Assembly (NCBI RefSeq): GCF_018502625.1
Contig: NZ_CP075566.1
Coordinates: 4,016,001 to 4,080,000, forward strand
Reading direction: 5' to 3'
Length of the DNA stretch: 64,000 nt
Source: Pseudomonas hormoni
GTDB lineage: Bacteria > Pseudomonadota > Gammaproteobacteria > Pseudomonadales > Pseudomonadaceae
The notes under the pieces are model-generated. The model was not told the origin of the DNA, made no database searches, and saw only the letters and a list, made by a program, of their open reading frames with translations. The number at the start of each line of letters is the position of its first letter. The stretch's first letter is position 1. The position numbers and the translations under genes were made by a program. Below are positions 38,692 through 48,979 of the stretch, one piece after another.

Positions 38692-39630
38692 TCAGGCCAG
38701 CGCTGCGCGGGCGGCAGCAAAGGCGTCTGGGGTATTGAGGTTGGATGTCGACACGCCTTCGGCGCAGCGCTTGTTCAAGCCGGCCAGCACTTTGCCAGGA
38801 CCGCATTCGACCAGTTGGGTCGCGCCCTTGGCAGCCAGTGCCTGGACCGATTCGACCCAGCGCACAGGCTTGTAGAGCTGTTCAAGCAGATCGCGCTTGA
38901 GGGTTTCGAGATCGGCCGGCACGTTCGCGCTGACGTTTTGTACCACAGGGATCTGTGGTTCCTGCCAGTTGATCGCAGCGATCGACTCGGCAAAACGTTC
39001 GGCCGCTGGACGCATCAGCTCGCAGTGGGACGGCACGCTGACCGGCAACGGCATGGCGCGCTTGGCACCACGCGCCTTGCAGCCTTCGATGGCACGCTCG
39101 ACCGCAGCCTTGGCACCGGCGATTACCACCTGGCCTGGCGAGTTGAAATTCACCGCGCTGACCACTTCGCCCTGCGCCGCTTCGGCACAGGCTGCCAGTA
39201 CGTCGGCATCGTCCAGACCGAGAATGGCAGCCATGCCGCCCTGCCCGGCCGGAACGGCTTCCTGCATCAGCTGACCACGACGCTCAACCAGTTTGACGGC
39301 GTCGCCCAGACTCAGGCTGCCCGCAGCCACCAGCGCGCTGTATTCGCCCAGGCTATGACCGGCAACATAAGCCGGACGCGCACCACCTTCCGCCAGCCAC
39401 AGACGCCACAAGGCGATCGAGGCGGTCAGAATGGCCGGCTGGGTTTTATCGGTTTGATTGAGTTGCTCTTCCGGCCCCTGTTGGGTCAGTGCCCACAGAT
39501 CGTAACCGAGAGCGTCGGATGCTTCTTTGAATGTTTCAAGGACTACAGGATGTTGCGCGCCCAACTCGGCCAGCATGCCGAGGGACTGCGAACCCTGTCC
39601 TGGAAAGACGAATGCGAGGGAAGCAGACAT
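38692..39630 (-). CDS. fabD: Malonyl-CoA-ACP transacylase
   Basis: A 312-residue enzyme that loads malonyl groups on ACP. FVFPGQGSQ begins the protein, the nucleophile Ser is in GHSLGEYSA, and the His in VPSHCELM. It is 16 bases upstream of fabG in one operon. The 126 bases between plsX and fabD hold no gene. Confidence 0.97.
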   Translation of the reverse strand: MSASLAFVFPGQGSQSLGMLAELGAQHPVVLETFKEASDALGYDLWALTQQGPEEQLNQTDKTQPAILTASIALWRLWLAEGGARPAYVAGHSLGEYSALVAAGSLSLGDAVKLVERRGQLMQEAVPAGQGGMAAILGLDDADVLAACAEAAQGEVVSAVNFNSPGQVVIAGAKAAVERAIEGCKARGAKRAMPLPVSVPSHCELMRPAAERFAESIAAINWQEPQIPVVQNVSANVPADLETLKRDLLEQLYKPVRWVESVQALAAKGATQLVECGPGKVLAGLNKRCAEGVSTSNLNTPDAFAAARAALA

Positions 39631-39756
39631 GTAACAAGCCCCTAATGATCTTGTCGTCGGAGAATTGACGTCCCGCTTGGGGGACGCAAGAAACTGACAG
39701 TTTGGATGGCCAATTGAACTGAGCGGTCACATTTAAGCATTGTCCGACGAAAATGC

Positions 39757-40767
39757 CTAAAGCAACAAATCCTCCAGACGACCGTGAATCCGTTCCGGCA
39801 GGTTTTCCTGAATCTCGATCAAGGCTCGCGAGATGGCACTCTGAAAACCCTGAACCCCTGCAGAACCGTGACTTTTCACCACAATGCCCTGCAAACCCAG
39901 GAAGCTTGCACCGTTATGCCGCGCGGGCGCCAGGTCCGCTTGCAGGCGTTTCATCAGTGGCAACGCCATTGCGCCAATTATTTTTGATGCAACGTTTTTT
40001 TTGAACAGGGCTTCGATGCGACCGGAGATCATGGTCGCCAACCCTTCGCTGGACTTGAGCAGGATATTGCCGACAAAGCCGTCGCACACCACCACATCCG
40101 CCTCGCCCCGGTACAAGCCGTCACCTTCGACAAAACCGATGTAATTGATGCCGCGAGCACTTTGCAACAAAGTCGCCGCCAGCTTGACCTGCTGATTGCC
40201 CTTGATGTCTTCGGTGCCAATGTTCAGCAACGCAACACGCGGGCGAACGATACCGAGGGTTTCTGCCGCCACCGACCCCATCACCGCAAACTGCAGCAGA
40301 TGCTCGGCACTGCAATCGACGTTGGCGCCCAGATCGAGCAACTGGCAATAGCCCTTCTGCGTCGGAATCGCCGCGACCATGGCCGGCCGATCAATGCCCG
40401 GCAAAGTCTTGAGCACAAACCGCGACAAAGCCATCAGCGCGCCGGTATTGCCGGCGCTGACGCAGGCCTGAACCTTGCCGTCACGCAGCAACTCGAGCGC
40501 CACACGCATTGACGAATCGGGCTTGCCGCGCAACGCCTGGGCAGGCTTTTCGTCCATTGTGATGACTTCGGATGCCGGTGCAATCGACAGGCGCGAGCGA
40601 TCCACAGCCGATTGGCCAGCGATCAATTCTTCAAGAAGGGAGGGTTGACCGACAAGGGTCAGGTGCAGCGAGGGCGTAGCATTCAGACAAGCAAGGCTGG
40701 CCTGAACAATGCTGCGGGGACCGAAGTCCCCGCCCATTGCGTCAATCGCGATGACTTGAGCGGACAA
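39757..40767 (-). CDS. plsX: Phosphate acyltransferase PlsX
   Basis: A 336-residue enzyme that makes acyl-phosphate from acyl-ACP for phospholipid synthesis. It starts with [12 protein letters not shown], has [10 protein letters not shown], and the [10 protein letters not shown] segment, all typical of PlsX. It begins four bases after rpmF, so the two are co-translated. Confidence 0.96.
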   Translation of the reverse strand: MSAQVIAIDAMGGDFGPRSIVQASLACLNATPSLHLTLVGQPSLLEELIAGQSAVDRSRLSIAPASEVITMDEKPAQALRGKPDSSMRVALELLRDGKVQACVSAGNTGALMALSRFVLKTLPGIDRPAMVAAIPTQKGYCQLLDLGANVDCSAEHLLQFAVMGSVAAETLGIVRPRVALLNIGTEDIKGNQQVKLAATLLQSARGINYIGFVEGDGLYRGEADVVVCDGFVGNILLKSSEGLATMISGRIEALFKKNVASKIIGAMALPLMKRLQADLAPARHNGASFLGLQGIVVKSHGSAGVQGFQSAISRALIEIQENLPERIHGRLEDLLL

Positions 40768-40771
40768 GTGA

Positions 40772-40954
40772 TTACTCGTCAGCGCCCTTGTCGATCACTT
40801 TACGGCCACGGTATACGCCTTCTGGCGATACGTGGTGACGCAGGTGAACTTCACCAGTGGTTTTTTCTACAGACAGGGTGCTAGCCTCGAGAGCGTCGTG
40901 CGAACGACGCATGTCACGGGCAGAGCGGGATTTTTTGTTCTGCTGAACAGCCAT
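40772..40954 (-). CDS. rpmF: 50S ribosomal protein L32
   Basis: A 60-residue basic protein starting [20 protein letters not shown] and with [17 protein letters not shown], as in gamma-proteobacterial L32. The Cys zinc group found in some L32 proteins is absent, as usual in pseudomonads. Follows yceD by 13 bases. Confidence 0.98.
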
Positions 40955-40967
40955 AATTGATTAACTC

Positions 40968-41495
40968 CTAAACGTTTGGGTCACGCTTTAACTGCGCCAA
41001 TACACTGAACGGGTTGGACCGCGTTACCTCGTCCTCGCTCGGTTCGGCCTCTTCGAGACCCCCCGGCTGCTGGCATTCTTCCGGATGATGAGCAGGCACA
41101 ATGGGCAAGGCGAGCAGAAGCTCCTCCTCGATCAGTGACTGCAGATCCAATGGATCTTCGCCCAGTTCCAGCACGTCATAACCTTTCGGCAACGACTGGG
41201 TATTCGCACCCTCCTTCACCACAGCATAACTGCATTCGCTGTGGATCGGCAGGGTGACCAGCTCAAGACAACGCTGGCAAACCATTTTGACTTCGGTGTC
41301 GATAAAACTGTGGATTACCACAGACTTACGTTCATCTCGTTCAAAAACGAATTTAGCCTGCACCGTACCGACAGTGTCGGAAAGCGGGTCGCAGAGTCTC
41401 TCCAAATCGGCCAGCAGCAGTTCACCTTGAAGGGTGGTGCCACGGTCAGCCAATTTGCGCGGGTCAACGTGAGGTGGAATCGGGTCATTCAACAT
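40968..41495 (-). CDS. yceD: YceD family 23S rRNA accumulation protein
   Basis: A 175-residue DUF177 protein, first gene of the yceD-rpmF-plsX operon, linked to 23S rRNA build-up in other bacteria. It has two CxxC-type or single Cys sites (MVCQRCLELV) and an acidic C-terminus. Start at 41495 (MLNDPIPPHVDP) fits homologues; a longer frame to 41519 would pass through the promoter. There is no ribosome site before this ATG, and a strong promoter ends only nine bases upstream, so the message is probably leaderless or nearly so. Confidence 0.9.
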   Translation of the reverse strand: MLNDPIPPHVDPRKLADRGTTLQGELLLADLERLCDPLSDTVGTVQAKFVFERDERKSVVIHSFIDTEVKMVCQRCLELVTLPIHSECSYAVVKEGANTQSLPKGYDVLELGEDPLDLQSLIEEELLLALPIVPAHHPEECQQPGGLEEAEPSEDEVTRSNPFSVLAQLKRDPNV

Positions 41496-41504
41496 AGGCG
41501 CAGC

Positions 41505-41532
41505 ATTATAGGGATGCACCCGGCCATGTCAA
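41505..41532 (-). promoter_or_regulatory. Near-consensus sigma-70 promoter of yceD operon
   Basis: On the reverse strand, TTGACA (41532-41527) and TATAAT (41510-41505) are exact consensus boxes, 16 bases apart. Transcription should begin at about 41497-41499, only two to four bases before the yceD ATG at 41495. Confidence 0.85.
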
Positions 41533-41600
41533 AGGAAATTCAGCCCTGTCCGTCACCTGGAAGCCTCGCTAGAATTCGCGCCTGTCTTCTGGAGATGCGC

Positions 41601-42179
41601 ATGCTGCCTTTATTACTCGCTTCAAGCTCGGTATATCGCCGGGAATTGCTGGCCCGCTTGCAGCTGCCATTCACCTGCAGCTCGCCTGATATCGATGAAA
41701 GTCATCGACCAGGAGAACCCGCCATCGAGCTGGTAAAGCGCCTCGCGAAGGAAAAGGCCCAAGCCCTTGCCGGCAGCCACCCCGTTCATCTGATCATCGG
41801 CTCCGACCAGGTCGCAGTACTCGGCGACAGGATAATCGGCAAGCCCCACACCTTCGAAAAGGCCCGCGAACAGCTACAGGCTTCCAGCGGCGCCAGCGTG
41901 ACCTTCCTGACCGGCCTCGCCCTGCTCAATAGCCAGACCGGACACTGCCAGGTCGACTGCGTGCCATTCACCGTACACATGCGCGTACTCGACACCGCAC
42001 GCATCGAACGCTACCTGCGCGCCGAACAACCCTACGATTGCGCTGGCAGCTTCAAGGCCGAAGGTTTGGGGGTGAGCTTGTTTCAAAGCACGGAAGGCCC
42101 TGACGCTACCAGCCTGATCGGCCTGCCGCTGATTCGCCTGATCGACATGCTACTGAATGAAGGCGTGCAAATCCCCTGA
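41601..42179 (+). CDS. yceF: Maf-like nucleotide pyrophosphatase (YceF type)
   Basis: A 192-residue protein that hydrolyses modified nucleotides such as 7-methyl-GTP. It starts LLLASSSVYRRELLARL (the SxxR motif) and has IIGSDQVAVL and CAGSFKAEGLG, as in the YceF branch. Start at 41601 is set by GGAG six bases upstream. It diverges from yceD. Confidence 0.92.
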   Translation: MLPLLLASSSVYRRELLARLQLPFTCSSPDIDESHRPGEPAIELVKRLAKEKAQALAGSHPVHLIIGSDQVAVLGDRIIGKPHTFEKAREQLQASSGASVTFLTGLALLNSQTGHCQVDCVPFTVHMRVLDTARIERYLRAEQPYDCAGSFKAEGLGVSLFQSTEGPDATSLIGLPLIRLIDMLLNEGVQIP

Positions 42180-42183
42180 ACAC

Positions 42184-42212
42184 AAAAAACCGGCCACGAG
42201 GGCCGGTTTTTT
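42184..42212. terminator. Bidirectional terminator between yceF and sppA
   Basis: AAAAAACCGGCC, five-base loop, GGCCGGTTTTTT: a perfect stem of 12 pairs ending in A and T runs. It serves the two converging genes. Confidence 0.93.
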
Positions 42213-42226
42213 ATGCAGGCAGAAGA

Positions 42227-43216
42227 TCAGCGCAGTGACGGACCGTGAAAACCCATCCACATCGCCAACTGCTCAGCCACACTGGCGCCAAGTTTCTTCG
42301 AGAAGCGATCGAACGGCGACTCCTGAACGGTGAAGTCCACCAGCTCTTTTTCACCGATCACATCACGCGCCACCGAACTGGCATTACCCAGACCATCGAT
42401 CAGCCCCAGAGGCAGCGCCTGCTCACCGGACCAGACCAACCCGGAGAACAGCTCCGGATGCTCCTTGTCCTTGAGGCGATCGCCACGACCCTTCTTGACG
42501 CTGCTGATGAACTGCTGGTGCGTCGTATCGAGGACGCCCTGCCAGAACTGAGTCTCCTCAGGCTTTTGCGGCTGGAACGGATCAAGGAACGACTTGTGCT
42601 CGCCAGACGTGTAGGTCCGACGCTCGACACCCAGCTTCTCCATGGTACCGACAAACCCGTAACCCGCCGCCGTCACACCAATGGAGCCCACCAGACTCGC
42701 CTTGTCGGCGTAGATCTGATCCGCCGCACTGGCGATGTAATAAGCGCCGGAAGCACCCAGGTCGGAGATCACCGCGTAAACCTTGGTATCCGGGTGCAAG
42801 CCACGCAACCGGCGGATCTCGTCATAAACGTAACCCGACTGCACCGGACTGCCGCCCGGACTGTTGATGCGCAGAATGACGCCCTTGACCTTTTCATCCT
42901 CGAAGGCCGCACGCAGGCTGCCGACGATATTGTCAGCGCTGGCGGGCTCCTTGTCGGCGATCATGCCCGTCACGTCGATCAGCGCGGTGTAATTGGCGCT
43001 GCGGGTCGCGGCCTTTTCCATATCCATCAGCGGCGTGAACAGAATCAGCGCGCCAAACAGATACACAAAGGTCAGCAGCTTGAAGAAAATCCCCCAACGC
43101 CGCGACCGGCGTTGCTCCTGGACACTGGCCAGCAGGGTCTTCTCCAACAGCTTCCAGCTCTTCTCGTCACCGCTCTCCGCACTCGCCTTGGCGGGCGCCT
43201 TCCATTCGTCGGTCAT
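42227..43216 (-). CDS. sppA: Signal peptide peptidase SppA (S49 family)
   Basis: A 329-residue membrane peptidase of the short type. One membrane helix (about 45-65) is followed by the S49 domain. The nucleophile Ser is in GASGAYYIASAAD; the paired Lys lies in the conserved upstream region (RINSPGGSPVQS follows). It degrades cleaved signal peptides in the inner membrane. Confidence 0.93.
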   Translation of the reverse strand: MTDEWKAPAKASAESGDEKSWKLLEKTLLASVQEQRRSRRWGIFFKLLTFVYLFGALILFTPLMDMEKAATRSANYTALIDVTGMIADKEPASADNIVGSLRAAFEDEKVKGVILRINSPGGSPVQSGYVYDEIRRLRGLHPDTKVYAVISDLGASGAYYIASAADQIYADKASLVGSIGVTAAGYGFVGTMEKLGVERRTYTSGEHKSFLDPFQPQKPEETQFWQGVLDTTHQQFISSVKKGRGDRLKDKEHPELFSGLVWSGEQALPLGLIDGLGNASSVARDVIGEKELVDFTVQESPFDRFSKKLGASVAEQLAMWMGFHGPSLR

Positions 43217-43240
43217 GACATCTACCCCAGCAAAAATCTA

Positions 43241-43903
43241 TTAGGCCCGCTGATTCAGCCAGGCATGCAATTCTGAAAAACGATCGATGGCCAGCGCCGG
43301 TTCGAACAGCTTCAGCGCCTCGATCGATTGCGCGCCGTAGCTGACCGCCACCGAACCCATGCCGGCATTGCGCGCCATCTGCAGGTCGAAGGACGAATCA
43401 CCGACCATCAACGCTTGCTCCGGGCGAACTTCGCAATGAGCGAGGATCTGCTCAAGCATCAGCGGATGGGGCTTGCTGGCTGTTTCGTCGGCCGCGCGGG
43501 TGATGTCGAAATAATCGTCCCAACCGTGCGCCTTCAGCACGCGATCCAGCCCGCGACGCGCCTTGCCGGTCGCTACCGCCAAGTGATAACCCTCGGCGCG
43601 AAACGCCTCCATCGACTCGACTACCCCTTCAAACAACGGAGAAGGTACGGCTTCCGAGGCGATGTAGTGATCGGCATAGTGCTGACGGAAAGCTATCAGC
43701 TCGTTGTCGCCGATTTCCGGATACAACGTACGAATGGCCTCCGGAAGACCCAGCCCGATGATGCCTTTGACGGCAAAATCATCGCGCAACTGGAAGCCGG
43801 AGCGTTCGGACGCGACGTGCATCGCCTCGACAATCCGACCAATGGAGTCGGCGAGAGTGCCGTCCCAATCGAAAATCAGCAGCTTGTAATCAGAGGGGTG
43901 CAC
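43241..43903 (-). CDS. HAD-family phosphatase (phosphoglycolate phosphatase-like)
   Basis: A 220-residue HAD hydrolase: [10 protein letters not shown] with the nucleophile Asp, VATGK (Thr motif II), the Lys in SKPHPLM and [10 protein letters not shown]. It overlaps the end of rluC by 14 bases and precedes sppA by 24. Substrate is not certain; it may be Gph-like. Confidence 0.93.
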   Translation of the reverse strand: MHPSDYKLLIFDWDGTLADSIGRIVEAMHVASERSGFQLRDDFAVKGIIGLGLPEAIRTLYPEIGDNELIAFRQHYADHYIASEAVPSPLFEGVVESMEAFRAEGYHLAVATGKARRGLDRVLKAHGWDDYFDITRAADETASKPHPLMLEQILAHCEVRPEQALMVGDSSFDLQMARNAGMGSVAVSYGAQSIEALKLFEPALAIDRFSELHAWLNQRA

Positions 43904-44852
43904 TCAGGCGCTCCACGGTTTTGGCCCACATCTCGTCGACAGGCGCCTGTAACTTGAGCTCGCTGCCATCGGGCAACGGCACGGTCAGCATGTAGGCGTG
44001 CAGAAACAGGCGCTTGCCGCCCAGATCGCGGATTTCCTTGCTGAAATCGTCGTCGCCGTACTTGGTGTCGCCAGCAATGCAGTGCCCGGCGTGCAGGGTG
44101 TGAACGCGGATCTGGTGAGTGCGGCCAGTGATCGGCTTGGCTTCGATCAGGGTGGCAAAGTCGCCGAATCGACGCAGGACCTTGAACACGGTCACAGACT
44201 CCTTGCCCTCCTCCTCATCGACCTCGACCATGCGCTCGCCGGAGCGCAGATTGCTCTTGCCGAGCGACGCACGAACTTGCTTGATCGAGGCCGCCCAGTT
44301 ACCGCGGACCAGCGCCATATAGCGCTTATCGACGCCATCTCCGCGCAATGCCGTGTGCAAGTGACGCAGCATGCTGCGCTTCTTGGCGATCATCAGCAGG
44401 CCGGAGGTGTCACGGTCGAGACGGTGAACCAGCTCGAGCTCCTTGCAATCCGGACGCAACTGACGAAAGGCTTCGATCACTCCGTAAGTCAGGCCGCTGC
44501 CTCCGTGAACCGCAATGCCGCAAGGCTTGTTGATCACGATCAGCGCCTTGTCTTCAAAGACAATCGAGGCTTCAAGGCGTTGCAGCAGACCCTGGGCCAG
44601 CGGCACCGGCTCGTCGCGCTCCGGCACGCGAACCGGCGGCACGCGCACGATATCGCCCGCCTGCAGCTTGTATTCGGGCTTGATCCGACCTTTGTTCACC
44701 CGCACTTCGCCCTTGCGCAAAATGCGGTAAATCAAGGTCTTGGGCACGCCTTTGAGCCGAGCGAGAAGGAAGTTATCAATACGTTGGCCGGCATATTCCG
44801 GCGAGACCTCAAGCAGTTGTACGGCTGGGGTCGAGGGGGCAGTAGTCGTCAT
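43890..44852 (-). CDS. rluC: 23S rRNA pseudouridine synthase C
   Basis: A 320-residue enzyme that makes pseudouridine at positions 955, 2504 and 2580 (E. coli numbering). An S4 RNA-binding domain (about 18-80, [14 protein letters not shown]) is followed by the catalytic domain with Asp in [11 protein letters not shown]. Divergent from rne, with a shared upstream region of 700 bases. Confidence 0.95.
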   Translation of the reverse strand: MTTTAPSTPAVQLLEVSPEYAGQRIDNFLLARLKGVPKTLIYRILRKGEVRVNKGRIKPEYKLQAGDIVRVPPVRVPERDEPVPLAQGLLQRLEASIVFEDKALIVINKPCGIAVHGGSGLTYGVIEAFRQLRPDCKELELVHRLDRDTSGLLMIAKKRSMLRHLHTALRGDGVDKRYMALVRGNWAASIKQVRASLGKSNLRSGERMVEVDEEEGKESVTVFKVLRRFGDFATLIEAKPITGRTHQIRVHTLHAGHCIAGDTKYGDDDFSKEIRDLGGKRLFLHAYMLTVPLPDGSELKLQAPVDEMWAKTVERLSAPL

Positions 44853-44881
44853 GGCGCGGATGATATCAATTTTTTATGGAA

Positions 44882-44910
44882 TTGAAGCACTTAATCATTA
44901 CTGCTATAGT
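44882..44910 (+). promoter_or_regulatory. Sigma-70 promoter of rne
   Basis: TTGAAG (44882-44887) and TATAGT (44905-44910) are 17 bases apart, an excellent match. Transcription would begin at about 44916-44918, giving a leader of about 635 bases. The promoter lies just outside the rluC start. Confidence 0.8.
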
Positions 44911-44916
44911 CGCGAA

Positions 44917-45553
44917 CGCCGCCAAAAGCGGCCTGGACAGCGGACAAACGGTCAAAAACCGGCCCTGACCAATGCAATTCACCAGGACGCGAGGCCGTCC
45001 TACGGGGCTTTCGCTACGTAACGGTGGAGTTTGCAGGTGTAACGAGCGCAGGTGACATAAGGCCTGAATCACGCCGCAAAGCAGAGTTTTCACTCGCTTC
45101 GCGAGCCAATATTCACGGCCAGTTCACAAAGTGCAGTCAGCTGCGAATGACCCCGAGCGAACGCTTCGGAAACACCGCCTAAATTAGCCATGATGCGTGA
45201 CCTCCCCTTTCGGAGCTCACGGTAAATGCCAACCCGCTGCGGATTCTGCGCGCGGCAGCACCCGAATTATCAGGGATACGTGTAGGGTGGAGATGCACAA
45301 CCGCTGGACTGTGTAGCAATAGGCTTTATCAAGACGCTTCATCTCGTCCACAGCCGCCGGTTGATTCCTCCTCCTGACTGAGTGCTTAAGTAGCCACAGC
45401 AAGCAGGACGCGTACGTCGCGACGAAGGCCCACATTGGCCGGACTTCGCTGGACACGGGAATGGCCAACCACTCCCGACGCACCTGACACCGACCGTGAG
45501 AAGTCGTGTGTGCCGAACGCCGTTTCCGGCAGCCCGGAAACCGACGGTACTAC
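44917..45553 (+). ncRNA. Long 5' leader of rne mRNA
   Basis: No gene fits in these 637 bases. RNase E of E. coli limits its own production through a 361-base structured leader, and pseudomonad rne genes also have long leaders. The sequence has several GC-rich stems but was not folded here. Read as a probable autoregulatory leader; the extent rests on the promoter above. Confidence 0.6.
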
Positions 45554-48500
45554 ATGAAAAGAATGCTGATTAACGCAACTCAACCCGAAGAGTTGCGTGT
45601 TGCACTGGTAGATGGCCAACGCCTCTACGACCTGGACATCGAATCCGGTGCACGCGAGCAGAAGAAGGCCAACATCTATAAAGGCCGGATTACTCGCATC
45701 GAACCAAGCCTTGAGGCTGCCTTTGTCGATTTCGGCTCCGAGCGCCACGGCTTCCTGCCCCTCAAAGAAATCTCCCGCGAATACTTCAAGAAAGCCCCTG
45801 AAGGCCGCGTCAACATCAAGGACGTCCTGAGCGAAGGCCAGGAAGTCATCGTTCAGGTCGAAAAAGAAGAACGTGGCAACAAGGGCGCCGCCCTGACCAC
45901 CTTCATCAGCCTGGCCGGTCGTTATCTGGTACTGATGCCGAACAACCCGCGTGCCGGCGGTATCTCCCGTCGCATCGAAGGTGAAGAGCGCAACGAACTG
46001 CGTGAAGCCCTGAACGGTCTGGTTGCCCCGGCCGACATGGGTCTGATCGTTCGCACTGCCGGCCTTGGCCGCAGCAGCGAAGAAATGCAGTGGGACCTCG
46101 ATTACCTGCTGCAACTCTGGACCGCCATCAAAGAAGCCTCGCTGGATCGCTCCGCGCCATTCCTGATCTACCAGGAAAGCAACGTGATCATCCGCGCCAT
46201 CCGCGATTACCTGCGCCAGGACATCGGCGAAGTGCTGATCGACAGCGTTGAAGCCCAGGACGAAGCCCTGACCTTCATTCGCCAGGTGATGCCGCAGTAC
46301 GCCAGCAAGATCAAGCTGTATGAAGACAGCGTTCCGCTGTTCAACCGTTTCCAGATCGAAAGCCAGATCGAGACCGCTTTCCAGCGCGTCGTTGAACTGC
46401 CTTCCGGCGGCTCCATCGTCATCGATCCGACCGAAGCCCTGGTGTCCATCGACATCAACTCGGCGCGCGCCACCAAAGGCAGCGACATCGAAGAAACCGC
46501 CCTGCAGACCAACCTTGAAGCCGCCGAAGAAATCGCCCGTCAGTTGCGCTTGCGCGACATCGGCGGCCTGATCGTCATCGACTTCATCGACATGACCCCT
46601 GCCAAGAACCAGCGCGCCGTGGAAGAGAAAGTCCGCGAATGCCTGGAAGCCGACCGCGCTCGCGTGCAAGTCGGTCGCATCTCGCGCTTCGGCCTGCTGG
46701 AAATGTCCCGTCAGCGCCTGCGTCCATCGCTCGGCGAAAGCAGCGGCATCGTTTGCCCGCGTTGCAACGGCACCGGCATCATCCGTGACGTTGAATCGCT
46801 GTCGCTGGCGATCCTGCGCCTGATCGAAGAAGAAGCCCTGAAAGACCGCACCGCCGAAGTTCGCGCACAAGTGCCGATTCCGGTTGCAGCCTTCCTGCTC
46901 AACGAAAAACGCAACTCGATCACCAAGATCGAACTGCGCACCCGTGCCCGCATCGTCATTCTGCCGAACGATCACCTCGAAACGCCGCACTTCGAAGTTC
47001 AGCGTCTGCGTGATGACAGCCCGGAAGCCAGCATCAACCAGTCCAGCTACGAAATCGCTGCGGCCGCTGCCGAAGTCGAAGAAGTCCAGCCAGCCGCTGC
47101 GACCCGCACCCTGGTTCGCCAGGAAGCCGCAGTCAAGACCGCTCCGGCCCGCGCCAACGCTCCGGTTCCGACCGAAGTCGTCGCTGCCGCACCTGTTGCC
47201 GCACCGGCCGTCGCGCCAGAGCCAAGCCTGTTCAAAGGCCTGGTGAAGTCGCTGGTCAGCCTGTTCGCTACCAAAGAAGAGCCTGCCGCTCCGGTTGTGG
47301 TTGAAAAACCGGCGACCACCGAGCGTCCGGCGCGTAACGAAGAGCGTCGCAACGGTCGTCAGCAGAGCCGCAACCGTAACGGTCGCCGCGATGAAGAACG
47401 CAAGCCTCGCGAGGAACGTGCACCGCGTGAAGAACGCGCACCGCGTGAAGAACGCGCACCACGCGAAGCCCGCGAAGAAACCCCGGCAGTCGCTCGCGAA
47501 GAACGCGCTCCACGTGCCCCTCGTGAAGAACGTGCTCCGCGCGGTGAAGAACGTGCACCGCGCGCGCCTCGCGAAGATCGCAAGCCACGTGGCGAGCGTG
47601 AAGAACGCGTTCGTGAACTGCGTGAACCTCTGGATGCCACCGCTCCGGCCGCTGCAGCTACCGCTGAAGAGCGTCCAGCTCGTCAACCACGCGAAGAGCG
47701 TGCTCCACGTCCACCGCGTGAAGAGCGTCAACCACGTGCAGAGCAAGCCGCTGCCGCTGTTGCCGAAGAAGAGCTGACCGGCAACGAAGAGCAACTGCAG
47801 GAAGACGGTCAGGAAGGCGCCGAAGGCGATCGTCCACGCCGCCGCTCCCGTGGCCAGCGTCGTCGCAGCAACCGTCGCGAGCGTCAACGCGATGCCAACG
47901 GCAACGTGATCGAAGGTTCGGAAGAATCGGAATCTGCCGAAGGTAGCGAAGCTGGCGAAAGCCGCGAAGCGCCAAGCGCTGCCGATCTGGCCGCCGGCCT
48001 GGCTGTAACCGCAGCCGTTGCCAGCAGCGTGATCAGCGCTCCGGCTGAAGCACAAGCCAACGAGCAAGCCGAACGCGCCACTGCTGCCACACTGGAAACC
48101 GCTCCAGTAGAAGCGCCAGTCGTTGAAGCGACCACGCCTGTAGAAGTCACTGCCGCTCCGGAAATCGAAGTGGCTCCGGTTCGTGAAGCACAGCCTGAAG
48201 TCGAAGCTGCCGCTGAACCGACCTTCGTTGCTGAAGCGCCTGCCGTGGTTGCAGAACCGGTTGCTGAAACCGTGACCGAAACGGTTCGTGAAGTTCGCGA
48301 AGAGCAAACCGCGTTCAACTGGGTTGCCGAGCCAGCTGTTGCCGAAACGCCAGCTCCAGCGCCAGTCGCTGAGAGCGAGACGACTGAAGCCATGGTTTCC
48401 GAGCCAGTTGTGGCTGCTGCCGAACCCGCTCCAGTGGTTGAAGCGCCGGTTGTCGCTGAAGTGGCTGCACCCGCCGTTGAAGCCGCTCCTGTCAGCGCCC

Positions 48501-48790
48501 TGACGCCAAGTGGCCGCGCGCCGAACGACCCGCGTGAAGTGCGTCGTCGCAAGCGTGAAGAAGAGCGCCTGCAGAAGGAAGCCGAACTGGCTGCCGCTGC
48601 TGCTCCGGTCGCTGTCGAAGTGGCACCGGTTGTGGCTGAAGTCGTCGAGGCTGCTCCTGCCCCGGCTGCTGAAGTCACTGCCGAGCCGGTTGAGTCCGTG
48701 ATCGACGAAGCACCGCGCTCCGTTCAGGAAGCGGTAGAGCAACACGAGCAAGCCCTGGAAAAAGAGCACGAGCCTAAACCCCTCGCCTGA
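45554..48790 (+). CDS. rne: Ribonuclease E
   Basis: A 1078-residue RNase E, core of the RNA degradosome. It has an S1 domain (about 35-120), a catalytic domain with the two metal-binding Asp ([12 protein letters not shown] and IVIDFIDM), and the zinc link CPRCNGTG. The C-terminal half is disordered: an Arg-rich segment with many REERAPR units (about residues 600-740) for RNA binding, then Glu/Ala/Val/Pro repeats, then [18 protein letters not shown] near the end, a known pattern in pseudomonads. Start at 45554 ([10 protein letters not shown]) is standard; upstream in-frame codons to 45506 are leader. Confidence 0.97.
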   Translation: MKRMLINATQPEELRVALVDGQRLYDLDIESGAREQKKANIYKGRITRIEPSLEAAFVDFGSERHGFLPLKEISREYFKKAPEGRVNIKDVLSEGQEVIVQVEKEERGNKGAALTTFISLAGRYLVLMPNNPRAGGISRRIEGEERNELREALNGLVAPADMGLIVRTAGLGRSSEEMQWDLDYLLQLWTAIKEASLDRSAPFLIYQESNVIIRAIRDYLRQDIGEVLIDSVEAQDEALTFIRQVMPQYASKIKLYEDSVPLFNRFQIESQIETAFQRVVELPSGGSIVIDPTEALVSIDINSARATKGSDIEETALQTNLEAAEEIARQLRLRDIGGLIVIDFIDMTPAKNQRAVEEKVRECLEADRARVQVGRISRFGLLEMSRQRLRPSLGESSGIVCPRCNGTGIIRDVESLSLAILRLIEEEALKDRTAEVRAQVPIPVAAFLLNEKRNSITKIELRTRARIVILPNDHLETPHFEVQRLRDDSPEASINQSSYEIAAAAAEVEEVQPAAATRTLVRQEAAVKTAPARANAPVPTEVVAAAPVAAPAVAPEPSLFKGLVKSLVSLFATKEEPAAPVVVEKPATTERPARNEERRNGRQQSRNRNGRRDEERKPREERAPREERAPREERAPREAREETPAVAREERAPRAPREERAPRGEERAPRAPREDRKPRGEREERVRELREPLDATAPAAAATAEERPARQPREERAPRPPREERQPRAEQAAAAVAEEELTGNEEQLQEDGQEGAEGDRPRRRSRGQRRRSNRRERQRDANGNVIEGSEESESAEGSEAGESREAPSAADLAAGLAVTAAVASSVISAPAEAQANEQAERATAATLETAPVEAPVVEATTPVEVTAAPEIEVAPVREAQPEVEAAAEPTFVAEAPAVVAEPVAETVTETVREVREEQTAFNWVAEPAVAETPAPAPVAESETTEAMVSEPVVAAAEPAPVVEAPVVAEVAAPAVEAAPVSALTPSGRAPNDPREVRRRKREEERLQKEAELAAAAAPVAVEVAPVVAEVVEAAPAPAAEVTAEPVESVIDEAPRSVQEAVEQHEQALEKEHEPKPLA

Positions 48791-48806
48791 TTCCATCGGC
48801 CACTAG

Positions 48807-48842
48807 AAAGCCCCGCCTGGTGATCCAGGCGGGGCTTTTTTT
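48807..48842 (+). terminator. Intrinsic terminator of rne
   Basis: AAAGCCCCGCCTGG, four-base loop, CCAGGCGGGGCTTTTTTT: a 14-bp stem with a T run, 16 bases after the stop. Confidence 0.95.
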
Positions 48843-48880
48843 ATGTCGGTATTTAAACAGGTAGACCGCGTTATCGTTCT

Positions 48881-48969
48881 TCGCGGGCAAGCCACGCTCC
48901 CACAGGTTTTGTGTCGCTCACAGAAATCATGATCGACACAAAACCTGTGGGAGCGTGGCTTGCCCGCGA
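48881..48969. repeat. Perfect paired REP palindrome (REPIN), 36-bp arms
   Basis: TCGCGGGCAAGCCACGCTCC begins the left arm (48881-48916) and its exact complement ends the right arm (48934-48969), with a 17-base loop. All 36 pairs match. The core CCTGTGGGAGCGTGGCTTGC is the P. fluorescens REP type. Such pairs are moved by RAYT transposases. The right arm ends 10 bases before the stop of the gene at 48980. Confidence 0.9.
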
Positions 48970-48979
48970 TGGCGATCTA

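Noticed and set aside
47390..47760. Tandem repeats that could be a CRISPR-like array
   Set aside because: They are in-frame codons for REERAPR units in RNase E, without spacers of even length.
45386..48796. A frame of more than 1100 codons on the reverse strand opposite rne
   Set aside because: It is the antisense of the GC-rich, repetitive rne gene; its composition (runs of Phe, Gly, Arg, Ser) is a codon-bias shadow and there is no ribosome site.
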